7,399 bases of DNA, taken from NCBI GenBank assembly GCA_902767065.1, contig CACXFW010000022.1, positions 1-7,399 on the forward strand, read 5' to 3'. Position numbers and translations under genes: made by a program. The notes beneath the pieces are model-generated. The model saw only the letters and a list, made by a program, of their open reading frames with translations. It did no database searches and was not told the origin of the DNA. This document shows, one piece after another, positions 1-6,008 of the stretch (the first letter of the stretch is position 1; each line of letters begins with the position of its first letter). Source of the DNA: an uncultured Lachnospiraceae bacterium (lineage in GTDB: Bacteria; Bacillota; Clostridia; Lachnospirales; Lachnospiraceae).

Positions 1-84
1 ATATAAAAGAACGCCTGTGAACAGGCAGGTCAGCAGGGCAAGGAGGAGAATTCCTCCGATCAGTTTTCGTCGGGGACTTTTCAT
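1..84 (-). CDS. N-terminus of a signal-anchored or secreted protein (partial, runs off the left edge)
   Basis: Only the first 28 codons lie in the window. Read on the minus strand from the ATG at 84, they encode a basic stretch (MKSPRRK) followed by an uninterrupted hydrophobic run, LIGGILLLALLTCLFTGVLLY. This is the shape of a Sec signal peptide or an N-terminal membrane anchor. A purine-rich GGAGAGG (minus strand of 97-103) precedes the ATG with a rather long 12-nt spacer. A plausible extended -10 promoter lies about 160 nt upstream, so the transcript would carry a long leader containing a copy of the dispersed repeat found at 4896 and 6009. The cysteine in the hydrophobic run is not in a convincing lipobox. 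Function cannot be told from this fragment. Membrane targeting is well supported; protein identity is unknown. Confidence 0.6.
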   Translation of the reverse strand, partial: MKSPRRKLIGGILLLALLTCLFTGVLLY

Positions 85-127
85 AATGATTCGGTACCTC
101 TCCGTATCAACGGCCAGGTTCAATAAC

Positions 128-171
128 GGTAACTATTCAGCACCCCCATTGCTCAGAACACTTCGTGTTCT
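128..171 (-). repeat. Repeat module 2, copy 1: GGTAACTATTCAG plus hairpin
   Basis: The 13-mer GGTAACTATTCAG (128-140) recurs identically at 6198-6210. In both places TCAGAACA follows a few bases later (153-160 here), and then a compact hairpin. Here the hairpin is AGAACAC-TTC-GTGTTCT (155-171), a 7-bp stem with a 3-nt loop. The spacing to TCAGAACA differs between the copies, so the shared unit is modular. On the minus strand the 13-mer reads CTGAATAGTTACC. Confidence 0.55.
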
Positions 172-180
172 TCGCTGTCC

Positions 181-215
181 CTCGGACTATCACTTTCGAA
201 CGGGATCCGGCTCCT
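181..215 (-). repeat. Dispersed repeat, copy A (truncated)
   Basis: By hand alignment this matches the copy at 4955-4989 at 29 of 35 positions without gaps. It includes the shared core ACTTTCGAACGG and the right arm CGAACGGGATCC (197-208). The left inverted arm seen in the other two copies is absent; in its place is the hairpin of the neighbouring GGTAACTATTCAG module. It would lie in the 5' leader of the minus-strand gene at 1-84. Read in the coding frame of the nucleotidase copy it gives DPVRK and then stops. Confidence 0.65.
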
Positions 216-249
216 GGCATCATTCTGTGAACCCCTGAAGTTCTTCCCT

Positions 250-278
250 ATCATACCATTCTTTTGGCAATGTCTCCA
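250..278 (-). promoter_or_regulatory. Putative promoter for the left-edge gene
   Basis: On the minus strand an extended -10 TGGTATGAT (TATGAT at 255-250) is preceded, 17 nt upstream, by TGGAGA (278-273), which matches 4 of 6 positions of TTGACA. It reads toward the gene starting at 84 and predicts a leader of about 160 nt carrying repeat copy A. Pattern match only. Confidence 0.4.
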
Positions 279-279
279 T

Positions 280-316
280 AAAAAACATCAGGGCGCAGAA
301 ACGGCGCTATCCTGAT
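280..316 (-). terminator. Intrinsic-terminator-like hairpin on the minus strand
   Basis: On the minus strand ATCAGG-ATA-GCGC, a 7-nt loop, then GCGC-CCTGAT form a 6+4 bp stem with a 3-nt bulge. A single G follows and then six T (280-285 on the plus strand is A6). It points left and ends immediately before the -35 of the left-edge gene promoter. No gene lies directly upstream on that strand, so it may block antisense read-through from the two-component operon. Confidence 0.4.
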
Positions 317-335
317 CCATCTGTATCCCGGACTC

Positions 336-354
336 TGGTATGGTATGGTATAAT
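336..354 (+). promoter_or_regulatory. Extended -10 promoter of the two-component operon
   Basis: A perfect TATAAT (349-354) is preceded by TGG, giving the extended -10 TGGTATAAT. No good -35 is visible at 16-18 nt, as is common for extended -10 promoters. Three tandem copies of TGGTA (336-350) overlap the element. Transcription would start near 361, leaving a leader of about 80 nt before the GTG at 443. Confidence 0.55.
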
Positions 355-442
355 ATGATGATTACAGCGCCAGGCAATCCGCAGCCGGCTTCGGCGGCTT
401 TGAGATTGCCGGTAAACAGCTACAGGAAGGAGAGAAATATCC

Positions 443-1039
443 GTGTCAGAGAGTTTTCAAGACAGACTGAAGCAGCTTCGGTCCGAAAAGGGGATCACCC
501 AGCAGCAGCTTGCTTCCATGATGTACATCACCCGCTCCACCATCTCCAGATGGGAAAGCGGACAGCGCATACCGGACCTGGTGCTGCTGCCGCGGCTGGC
601 AGAATGCCTGGGCGTCGATATCTCCCAGCTGATTCCGGACGGCAGGCAGCCCCGGCACACTCCGGTGGTGATCATCGTGGATGACGAGCCGCCGATCCTC
701 ACAGGCGGCCTGAACACACTGTGCGAGGTACTGCCCGGCATGGAAATCACCGGTTTCACCAGGCCCGCGGAAGCGATCGAATATGCCAGCCACAACCACG
801 TGGATCTGGCCTTTCTGGATATTGAGATGGGTAAAATCAACGGATTCGAGGTCTGTGAAAAGCTGCTGGAGCTCAATCCGTCCACAAATGTCATCTTTCT
901 GACGGCCTTCCCGGACTACGCGTTGGATGCCTGGAAAACGGGAGCCAGAGGCTTTCTGGTGAAACCGCTGGATCAGCGCGATGTAACCGAACTATTAAGC
1001 AGGCTGGGCATTCTCCGCTCCGAAGGAAAGGCAGACTAG
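443..1039 (+). CDS. XRE-type HTH / receiver-domain fusion response regulator
   Basis: This 198-residue protein has two domains. Residues 7-65 are a Cro/C1-type helix-turn-helix (GITQQQLASMM, then STISRWESGQRIPD). Residues about 74-190 are a CheY-like receiver with acidic pocket D80-D81-E82, phosphoacceptor D126 (FLDIEM), T154 (FLTAF) and K174 (FLVKPL). It should bind DNA through the N-terminal domain under control of phosphorylation by the kinase encoded 49 nt downstream. All key receiver residues are present. The order is unusual: typical response regulators put the receiver first, and partners of LytS-type kinases usually carry a LytTR DNA-binding domain. The start is GTG, chosen because AAGGAG (427-432) lies 10 nt upstream and the HTH begins right after it. 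Domain calls are firm; target genes are unknown, though autoregulation at the upstream promoter is plausible. Confidence 0.9.
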   Translation: MSESFQDRLKQLRSEKGITQQQLASMMYITRSTISRWESGQRIPDLVLLPRLAECLGVDISQLIPDGRQPRHTPVVIIVDDEPPILTGGLNTLCEVLPGMEITGFTRPAEAIEYASHNHVDLAFLDIEMGKINGFEVCEKLLELNPSTNVIFLTAFPDYALDAWKTGARGFLVKPLDQRDVTELLSRLGILRSEGKAD

Positions 1040-1088
1040 ATAATCAATCCTGCATCGTCAACGCAGACAGCAAAACAGGAGGTGTTCT

Positions 1089-2393
1089 GTGCTTCACTGG
1101 ATGGATCTTCTCAATTCTACCATGGGGGTGGCCGGCCTGATGCTGACAACCCTCGGCCTGGTCCTGTCCATCGTATGCCGCCCCCTGGAGCGCTGGACAA
1201 GGGGTTATTTCATCACGAACTTCTCCATCATGATCGTCTACACCTTATCCGTGACGGTCAGCAATTTTGCTGTCTTCTACAGCCTTCCCTTCCTGCTGAA
1301 GCCAAGCGTATTCATGGAATCGCTGTCCTCCTCGCTGCTGATGCCGCTTCTTACGGTCTACCTGCTGAGGCTGTGCAGAGAAAACCTTAGCACAAGCCCG
1401 CTGTTCATCGCGGTCATGATGCTGTGGACGGTATATTTCGCATTGCTGCTCTTCACCCAGTTTACCACCGTCATCTATTCCATCGGGGCAGACGGCGTGT
1501 ACCGCCGGGGAGCGCTGTATCCCCTGCTGCTCATCCCGCCGGCGGCAACCATGCTTCTGAACCTTGCCGGACTCTGGCGAAGGAGGCGGAAGCTGACCGG
1601 CAGACAGCGGCTTGCCCTGCTGATCTATATCGCCGCGCCGCTTCTTGGAATGGTGATCCAGATGTTCTTCTACGGCTTGCTCCTGGTCGCATACGGCACG
1701 ATCACAGGCGCGCTGGCGATGTTCGTGTTTATCCTCTCAGAACAGGTGGACATGACCATCCGGCAGACCAGGGACAACGCCGAAAAGGAATTCAGCCTGA
1801 GGGTTTTGCAGATGCGGCCTCACTTTATCTACAATGCCATGACCAGCATTTACTACCTGATCGACACCGATCCGCAGACGGCAAAGGAAGCTATCCGTGG
1901 ATTCTCGAATTATCTGCACCGGAATTTCAACGCCGTAACCAAGACCGAGCAGGTGAGCTTTGAGGAAGAGCTGGCACACACCCAGGCCTATCTCGCCGTG
2001 GAAGAAGCACGTTTCGGGAACCGGCTGCAGGTTTCCTACGACATTCCGCACAAAAGATTCCATCTGCCGCCCCTGACGCTCGAGCCCATCGTGGAAAACG
2101 CCGTCAAGCACGGAATGGATCCGGACTGCGATCCGTTTCGCATCCTGATCCGTACCCGCGCCCTTGACGGCGGCAGTGAGATTACGGTTGAAAACAATGG
2201 CACAGACTTCAATCCCGGGGAATCAAACCGGGAAGGGGTGGGACTGAGCAATGTCAGGGAGCGTCTGGCCCTGATGTGCTCAGGCAGTCTGGAAATCACG
2301 CAAAGAGAAGGAGGCGGGGCAATCGCAACATTGTGGATCCCCGCCCCCGATCAGCAAGAGAAGAATCAATATAATCGCCCGGCATCAAAGTGA
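1089..2393 (+). CDS. Membrane sensor histidine kinase, LytS/YehU-like
   Basis: This 434-residue protein has about six to seven membrane helices in residues 10-216, a short linker, then a LytS-type kinase core. The H-box is RPHFIYN with phosphoacceptor H245, the N-box is EPIVENAVKHG (N337), and the G-box is EGVGLSNVRERL (around 382-392). It would sense a membrane or extracellular signal and phosphorylate the HTH-receiver protein encoded just upstream in the same operon. No known ligand-binding domain is recognisable in the membrane region, so the signal is unknown. The GTG start is favoured by AGGAGG at 1077-1082 with a 6-nt spacer, the strongest ribosome binding site in the window. An in-frame ATG four codons later is a weaker alternative. 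The stop codon lies within a hairpin shared with the convergent gene. A histidine kinase of this family is near certain. Confidence 0.9.
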   Translation: MLHWMDLLNSTMGVAGLMLTTLGLVLSIVCRPLERWTRGYFITNFSIMIVYTLSVTVSNFAVFYSLPFLLKPSVFMESLSSSLLMPLLTVYLLRLCRENLSTSPLFIAVMMLWTVYFALLLFTQFTTVIYSIGADGVYRRGALYPLLLIPPAATMLLNLAGLWRRRRKLTGRQRLALLIYIAAPLLGMVIQMFFYGLLLVAYGTITGALAMFVFILSEQVDMTIRQTRDNAEKEFSLRVLQMRPHFIYNAMTSIYYLIDTDPQTAKEAIRGFSNYLHRNFNAVTKTEQVSFEEELAHTQAYLAVEEARFGNRLQVSYDIPHKRFHLPPLTLEPIVENAVKHGMDPDCDPFRILIRTRALDGGSEITVENNGTDFNPGESNREGVGLSNVRERLALMCSGSLEITQREGGGAIATLWIPAPDQQEKNQYNRPASK

Positions 2394-2399
2394 TGCCGG
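2379..2399. terminator. Symmetric hairpin between convergent genes
   Basis: CCGGCATC-AAAGT-GATGCCGG forms a perfect 8-bp stem with a 5-nt loop between two converging reading frames. The kinase stop TGA (2391-2393) lies inside it, and the decarboxylase stop begins one base beyond it. Neither side has a real T tract, so it is a weak bidirectional terminator or a 3'-end stabiliser. Confidence 0.4.
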
Positions 2400-3128
2400 T
2401 CACCCTTTGCCCTGCTCCACCGCTTTGATATCATCAGCGGACGCCTCTTTCAGCGCATAGGTATCGAAAGCAGGCTCATCCGGAAGCCGGATCTGGACAG
2501 AATGAAGCTTGGCAAGCTGCACGCTTCCGCTCACCAGATCAAGGTCAAATACATGTCCGCCCCTGGTGTGGTCCTGGGAGAGGAAGTGCAGATGCCATCC
2601 CGGCGCGTTGATCCCATCCATATAATCAGGAAAATACACACCGACCAGAGTCCCCTTGATTCTCTCAAAGAAAAAGTCCCTCTGCGTTTTGGAAAGCATC
2701 TCCTTCAGTTCCACATGGTGCGCATGGGTGGCTGATTCCGATCTCGCGGACACCTTCTCAAAGAAGCCGTCAATCCGCACGACATGCATACTGTTCAGGC
2801 CGAATCCTTCTTCGATCTTTAAGGTCAGCCATTCCTTCAAAGAGTCGATGTTCTCCTTTTTCCCGATCTCATGCTTCTCCCAGTCGTCTGTCTGTGCAAC
2901 AGCCGCGAAGGGCACGCCTTTTTCCGGGGATGCCTCCTCCGCGCTCCCGTCCTGGGCCGCCCTGTAGCATTTTCCGTCCAGAACAATCATTTCGCCATCT
3001 ACGCCGCTGAAAGTCCCCAGGCCGATGCTTCCATGGTCAAGCAGCTTTGCGACATCGACGACCGGCCGCGTGTAACCCATCGACAGCGCCTGCAGGGTGG
3101 ATACCTGATACATATAGCTTCCGTTCAT
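2400..3128 (-). CDS. budA: Alpha-acetolactate decarboxylase
   Basis: This 242-residue enzyme converts 2-acetolactate to acetoin and CO2 in the cytosol, the last dedicated step of acetoin formation from pyruvate. The family signature is clear near residues 169-196: YMDGINAPGWHLHFLS, then GGHVFDL. This gives three histidines (H179, H181, H192) that match the zinc ligands of the family. E46 (GEMIVLDGK) and R129 (VSARS) are the likely counterparts of the conserved active-site Glu and Arg. Length is normal for the family. I chose the ATG at 3128, not the upstream in-frame start at 3164: AGGAG with a 7-nt spacer precedes 3128, and the protein then begins MNGSYMYQVSTLQALSMG, as expected. The gene starts 32 nt after the nucleotidase stop and probably shares its transcript. 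The symbol alsD is used for the same enzyme in bacilli. Confidence 0.92.
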   Translation of the reverse strand: MNGSYMYQVSTLQALSMGYTRPVVDVAKLLDHGSIGLGTFSGVDGEMIVLDGKCYRAAQDGSAEEASPEKGVPFAAVAQTDDWEKHEIGKKENIDSLKEWLTLKIEEGFGLNSMHVVRIDGFFEKVSARSESATHAHHVELKEMLSKTQRDFFFERIKGTLVGVYFPDYMDGINAPGWHLHFLSQDHTRGGHVFDLDLVSGSVQLAKLHSVQIRLPDEPAFDTYALKEASADDIKAVEQGKG

Positions 3129-3160
3129 TTTCCATCTCCTCTTCTGCGGTTTTCCTCTCC

Positions 3161-5068
3161 TCAACCCGAAACAAGGTCCATAAGCGCCTCATAATCCTTG
3201 AGGTTATAGCTTTTGTAATACGGAACCTCCAGCCGCCCGTCATTGATTGCCCTGATCAGCTCTTCCCGCCTGGGATCATCCTCCTGAAGGTCAATCCCGG
3301 TAATCCTCCAGCTGTTGTCTGTCTCCGGCTTCACCGGCGACATTTTTTCAAAATACTTCACAATCATGTCCCGTATGGAAATGGAGGATTCCCATTCCTT
3401 CTCACCCGCGACAAGATTCTCTCCCTTCAGCGTGGACGAATACCGGTAATTCGTGACGGCCAGTGTCAGCGTCTGGTCATCCCTGAGCGGCTTCCCGCGG
3501 AACATCACATTTTCAATGCGCTCGCCCTTCGGCTTCGAAAGGTTGATGTCGTAAACGATGCCTTCAAACATATCATAGTAACTGCCGGGAATGTCAGGGT
3601 CAAAGGAAATATTGATATCTCCTCTGGTCCACTGGTTATAGTACGCGGCAGACCACTCCATATAATCCTTCAGCTCCTTCCCGGTAACCCTCAGACGGCA
3701 GAGCGTATTATTGTATTCGTAGATCCTGAAGATATCCCTGTCGGAAATATCCCCTTCCGGCAGGTCGCAGGTATCCCGGAACATAGGGGAGGCAGACACG
3801 TCCGCGCCGGAATTCATCAACTGAACCTTCAGAATCAGGTCGACCAGGGGGGTATCCTCCAGCCTTCCCTGCGGAATCCCTGAGATCTCATTCTCCGGCT
3901 GGAACCTGGCAGTGGCAAAGCCGACCACTGTGGACGGCTCTTCTTCGGTATCTTTCTCCTTTGCACTCAGCGCCTGAGCCAGGGCAGCTTCATGCGCCTT
4001 CCTGACTTCCGGGAGCTTGCAAAGGCCCTGATCCGGCTGGTAATCCTCCATCGAAATGATCGATACCCCGGAATCGGTCACATTCTTCTCCTCATCAAGT
4101 GTCAGGTCGAAACGGACGATCTCGCGGCCGGCGTTCCGCACTCCGCCGATCACCGTCTGCCCCTGCCGGGCATGCACCGTCGTGTGATAATGGCCAACCT
4201 GCAGTACATCAATCTCCGGATTCTCGTCGAGAATCCTCTGCGCACTGTCTCCTCCTTTGGCGTCCTCGTACTCCCCGGCCATCCCCATATGGGCGGAAAC
4301 CATGAGGATATCTGCCCGGTCCCCGATCTCGGTAATCGCCTTTTTCACCGCTTTCGAGGCATCCTCGAAGGAAAGACCGCTCACCCCTTCCCTGTCCCCC
4401 TCCAGACGCGGAACGTCCGGGGTGACGACGCCGATCACTGCCAGCCGGATTCCGCCTCGCTCCAGGATCGTCCATCCTTCTCCCGTCAGAAGCTTTCCGT
4501 CTTCACCGGACACATTCTGGCCCAGCACCGGAAACCGTGCCGTGTCAAGCATCTGAAGCAGATCGTCAACGCCCCAGTCAAACTCATGATTTCCAATCGT
4601 CATGGCATCATAGCCCATGTCATTCATGGCCGCGATGACCGGATGCGGCTCTTCCGGATGCCTGCAGGCAATCTCATCCGTCAGGACATTTCCCTGGATC
4701 TCATCGCCTCCATCAATCAGAAATGTAACCGGATTCCCGTTCCTCGTCTCCTGAATACAGGTGTACAGGCGGGCCATGCCATAATCGGTTTCCCTGTTCT
4801 CTTCATAGGACCAGCAGCAGATGTTCCCGTGTATATCAGATGTCCCAAGAATGACTACATGTGTTTCCATCGGTTCATTCTCCTCTATAGGCAACCGTTT
4901 ATTCCTGACAATATCCGTTCGGATGCCGATACCGTAATCGAAACTGCTTCGTCCTTCGGACTCGTACTTTCGAACGGCATCTGGCTCCTTTGCAGCAACA
5001 ACTCCGGAAACCATCCATGCCACAGCCGCAGCAAGAAGCAGGCTTCGTCCTGGTATCCGTCCTTTCAT
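3161..5068 (-). CDS. Secreted 5'-nucleotidase / 2',3'-cyclic-nucleotide phosphodiesterase family protein with repeat insertion
   Basis: This 635-residue protein has a Sec signal peptide (residues 1-26, basic start, hydrophobic core, VAA before K27) and a repeat-encoded linker (28-58). A calcineurin-like metallophosphoesterase domain follows (68-330), then a C-terminal nucleotidase domain (about 378-592) and a short charged tail. Metal-site motifs are TSDIHGN (D78, H80), DGGDEIQGN (119-127), GNHEFDWG (N160, H161), SAHMG (H260) and GHYH (H293, H295). The YYDMFEGIVYDINL stretch (497-510) resembles CpdB-like 2',3'-cyclic-nucleotide phosphodiesterases more than UshA. It would dephosphorylate extracellular nucleotides for uptake. 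The ATG at 5068 has AAGGAG 6 nt upstream. Met67 (4870) also has its own good ribosome binding site and would give a 569-residue form without the signal peptide. No cell-wall anchor is seen. The family is certain; the exact substrate is not. Confidence 0.88.
   Translation of the reverse strand: MKGRIPGRSLLLAAAVAWMVSGVVAAKEPDAVRKYESEGRSSFDYGIGIRTDIVRNKRLPIEENEPMETHVVILGTSDIHGNICCWSYEENRETDYGMARLYTCIQETRNGNPVTFLIDGGDEIQGNVLTDEIACRHPEEPHPVIAAMNDMGYDAMTIGNHEFDWGVDDLLQMLDTARFPVLGQNVSGEDGKLLTGEGWTILERGGIRLAVIGVVTPDVPRLEGDREGVSGLSFEDASKAVKKAITEIGDRADILMVSAHMGMAGEYEDAKGGDSAQRILDENPEIDVLQVGHYHTTVHARQGQTVIGGVRNAGREIVRFDLTLDEEKNVTDSGVSIISMEDYQPDQGLCKLPEVRKAHEAALAQALSAKEKDTEEEPSTVVGFATARFQPENEISGIPQGRLEDTPLVDLILKVQLMNSGADVSASPMFRDTCDLPEGDISDRDIFRIYEYNNTLCRLRVTGKELKDYMEWSAAYYNQWTRGDINISFDPDIPGSYYDMFEGIVYDINLSKPKGERIENVMFRGKPLRDDQTLTLAVTNYRYSSTLKGENLVAGEKEWESSISIRDMIVKYFEKMSPVKPETDNSWRITGIDLQEDDPRREELIRAINDGRLEVPYYKSYNLKDYEALMDLVSG
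4870..4886 (-). promoter_or_regulatory. Internal ribosome binding site with alternative start in the nucleotidase
   Basis: On the minus strand AGAGGAGAATGAACCG directly precedes an in-frame ATG at 4870; GAGGAG is 9 nt from the ATG. Translation from here gives METHVVILGTSDIHGN, so the product begins exactly at the catalytic domain without signal peptide or repeat linker. A competing start is plausible, but chance cannot be excluded. Confidence 0.45.
4896..4989 (-). repeat. Dispersed repeat, copy B, inside the nucleotidase coding sequence
   Basis: Positions 4896-4985 align without gaps to 6009-6098 at 74 of 90 positions (about 82%, counted by eye). The last 35 nt also match copy A. Inverted ends ATCCGTTCG (4913-4921) and CGAACGGCAT (4971-4980) bound a core of about 68-72 nt, with one extra base in the right arm. 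On the coding strand it encodes residues 28-58 of the nucleotidase (DAVRKYESEGRSSF, then DYGIGIRTD) and keeps the frame open between signal peptide and catalytic domain. Confidence 0.75.
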
Positions 5069-5115
5069 CTGTTTCTCCTTACTGGATGAACCATAGCGCC
5101 CCGGCCTGGTTTTCG

Positions 5116-5145
5116 CTATAATAAAGGTGCCTGCTGACCGAAGAA
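5116..5145 (-). promoter_or_regulatory. Weak candidate promoter for the nucleotidase-decarboxylase pair
   Basis: In the 84-nt gap before the nucleotidase start the minus strand reads TTCTTC, 18 nt, TTATAG; an overlapping TATTAT is also present. The -35 matches only 3 of 6 positions of TTGACA. A transcript from here would have a leader of about 40 nt. It could equally be read-through from the CmpB-like gene. Confidence 0.25.
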
Positions 5146-5152
5146 AGGCCGC

Positions 5153-5815
5153 CTATTCCGGCTGGTCCAGGAATTTCCATTCAATAAACCGTTTTGACAT
5201 ATATTCATCGTCATATCTTTGGTCCAGGAATTCCTCGAAAGAAGACTCTGCCTTGATTCCCTGATGGCGCCTGCTCCAGCGCGCGATGCAGATCACCGTG
5301 TAGACCATGTTGATCAGCATGAAAACAGAGAGGATGATAATAAGAACCCTGAATATGCCATGCTCAAACTGAGACAGTCCCTTGCTGATCAGCGGGCAGA
5401 ACCGGCTGTAGGCAAACCCGACAAGCGCCCAGACAATTGTCATTCTCAGGCAGATATGGCCGCGGAAATTCATGAAATAATCAGAGTAATCCCATGCACG
5501 CATGGAAAGCCCGAATTCCAGAAGCAATCCTCCGATCACCTCCAGGCCGTCTCCGACCAGGGCATATCCGATCAGCTCCAGGACATATCCCTTCCCCTGC
5601 AGCGCGGCAGCCATCAGGTAGAATCCCACTGTACCAAACCCATACAGCAGGCAGAAGGGACCCCACATCGTAACCACGTGAGTCTCCCATCTTCCGAACG
5701 CGATCAGGTAAAAAAATCCCTCGATCAGGACACCTGCGAGGTTCGCGATCATGAACAGCCAGAAGCAGATTCCATAACTGACCCGGATGGGCATCTTCGG
5801 CTTTTTTTCGGGCAT
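5153..5815 (-). CDS. ABC_trans_CmpB-like multi-pass membrane protein
   Basis: This 220-residue protein has about five membrane helices (near 14-40, 52-74, 79-101, 121-140 and 152-178) and a charged cytosolic-looking C-terminal tail. Conserved-looking blocks are GVLIEGFFYLI (28-38), MWGPFCLLYGFG (50-61) and AWDYSDYFMNFRGHICL (107-123). The GP-C--YGFG and WDYS--F-N-RG-ICL patterns are typical of the Pfam family named putative ABC-transporter type IV (ABC_trans_CmpB), common in Firmicutes. Despite the name, transport has not been shown for the family to my knowledge, and no ATPase gene is visible beside it. The start at 5815 follows AAAGGA with a 6-nt spacer. The gene ends 84 nt before the nucleotidase and may be transcribed with it. 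Family recognition is good; function is unknown. Confidence 0.75.
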   Translation of the reverse strand: MPEKKPKMPIRVSYGICFWLFMIANLAGVLIEGFFYLIAFGRWETHVVTMWGPFCLLYGFGTVGFYLMAAALQGKGYVLELIGYALVGDGLEVIGGLLLEFGLSMRAWDYSDYFMNFRGHICLRMTIVWALVGFAYSRFCPLISKGLSQFEHGIFRVLIIILSVFMLINMVYTVICIARWSRRHQGIKAESSFEEFLDQRYDDEYMSKRFIEWKFLDQPE

Positions 5816-5866
5816 ACCATATCCTTTCTGTACTCGCGAACGAAATCTATTGCCGAATAGAATTCT

Positions 5867-5896
5867 TCACCGGCATCAGGACTCCGTCACCGGCAT
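5867..5896. repeat. Direct repeat TCACCGGCAT, 20-nt period
   Basis: TCACCGGCAT occurs at 5867-5876 and 5887-5896, separated by 10 nt. The period is about two helical turns, so both copies face the same side of the DNA, as in many direct-repeat operators. It lies 52-81 nt upstream of the CmpB-like start codon. Confidence 0.4.
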
Positions 5897-5935
5897 AGCC
5901 TGTGACACCTCATGCCCAATTCCGCGGTATATGCA

Positions 5936-5977
5936 GTTCACGTAACATGTCTGCCTTCCGCAGCCATTAACGTGAAC
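5936..5977. repeat. Split inverted repeat GTTCACGT ... ACGTGAAC
   Basis: Perfect 8-nt arms at 5936-5943 and 5970-5977 flank 26 nt, and the pairing extends imperfectly inward (AA with TT after a one-base bulge). It could be a stem-loop or a pair of operator half-sites. No protein can be assigned. Confidence 0.35.
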
Positions 5978-6008
5978 CAGTATAAAACAAACTCCTCTAT
6001 CAAACGAT

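Larger units (their letters stand above)
85..442. other. Divergent intergenic region with promoters, hairpin and repeat
   Basis: This 358-nt stretch separates the minus-strand gene at the left edge from the plus-strand two-component operon. It holds, left to right, a GGTAACTATTCAG module with a hairpin, a truncated copy of the dispersed repeat, a minus-strand extended -10 promoter, a minus-strand terminator-like hairpin and a plus-strand extended -10 promoter. Short open frames here lack ribosome binding sites and family features, so I see no gene. Confidence 0.6.

Noticed and set aside
17..238. Plus-strand 73-codon open frame at the left end
   Set aside because: It crosses the repeat modules and lies opposite a clear signal-peptide start on the minus strand.
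3129..3164. Upstream start for acetolactate decarboxylase
   Set aside because: It would overlap the nucleotidase stop and add a basic 12-residue extension unlike the family; the ATG at 3128 has a better ribosome binding site.
3047..3883. Plus-strand 278-codon open frame
   Set aside because: It overlaps the C-terminal nucleotidase domain and the start of acetolactate decarboxylase on the other strand and shows no family features.
3992..5089. Long plus-strand open frame opposite the nucleotidase
   Set aside because: The minus strand encodes all metallophosphoesterase motifs in order; the plus-strand frame has no recognisable domain and no suitable ribosome binding site, so it is an antisense shadow.
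5117..5122. Plus-strand TATAAT between nucleotidase and CmpB-like gene
   Set aside because: There is no -35 at a suitable distance and it would drive only antisense RNA across the CmpB-like gene.
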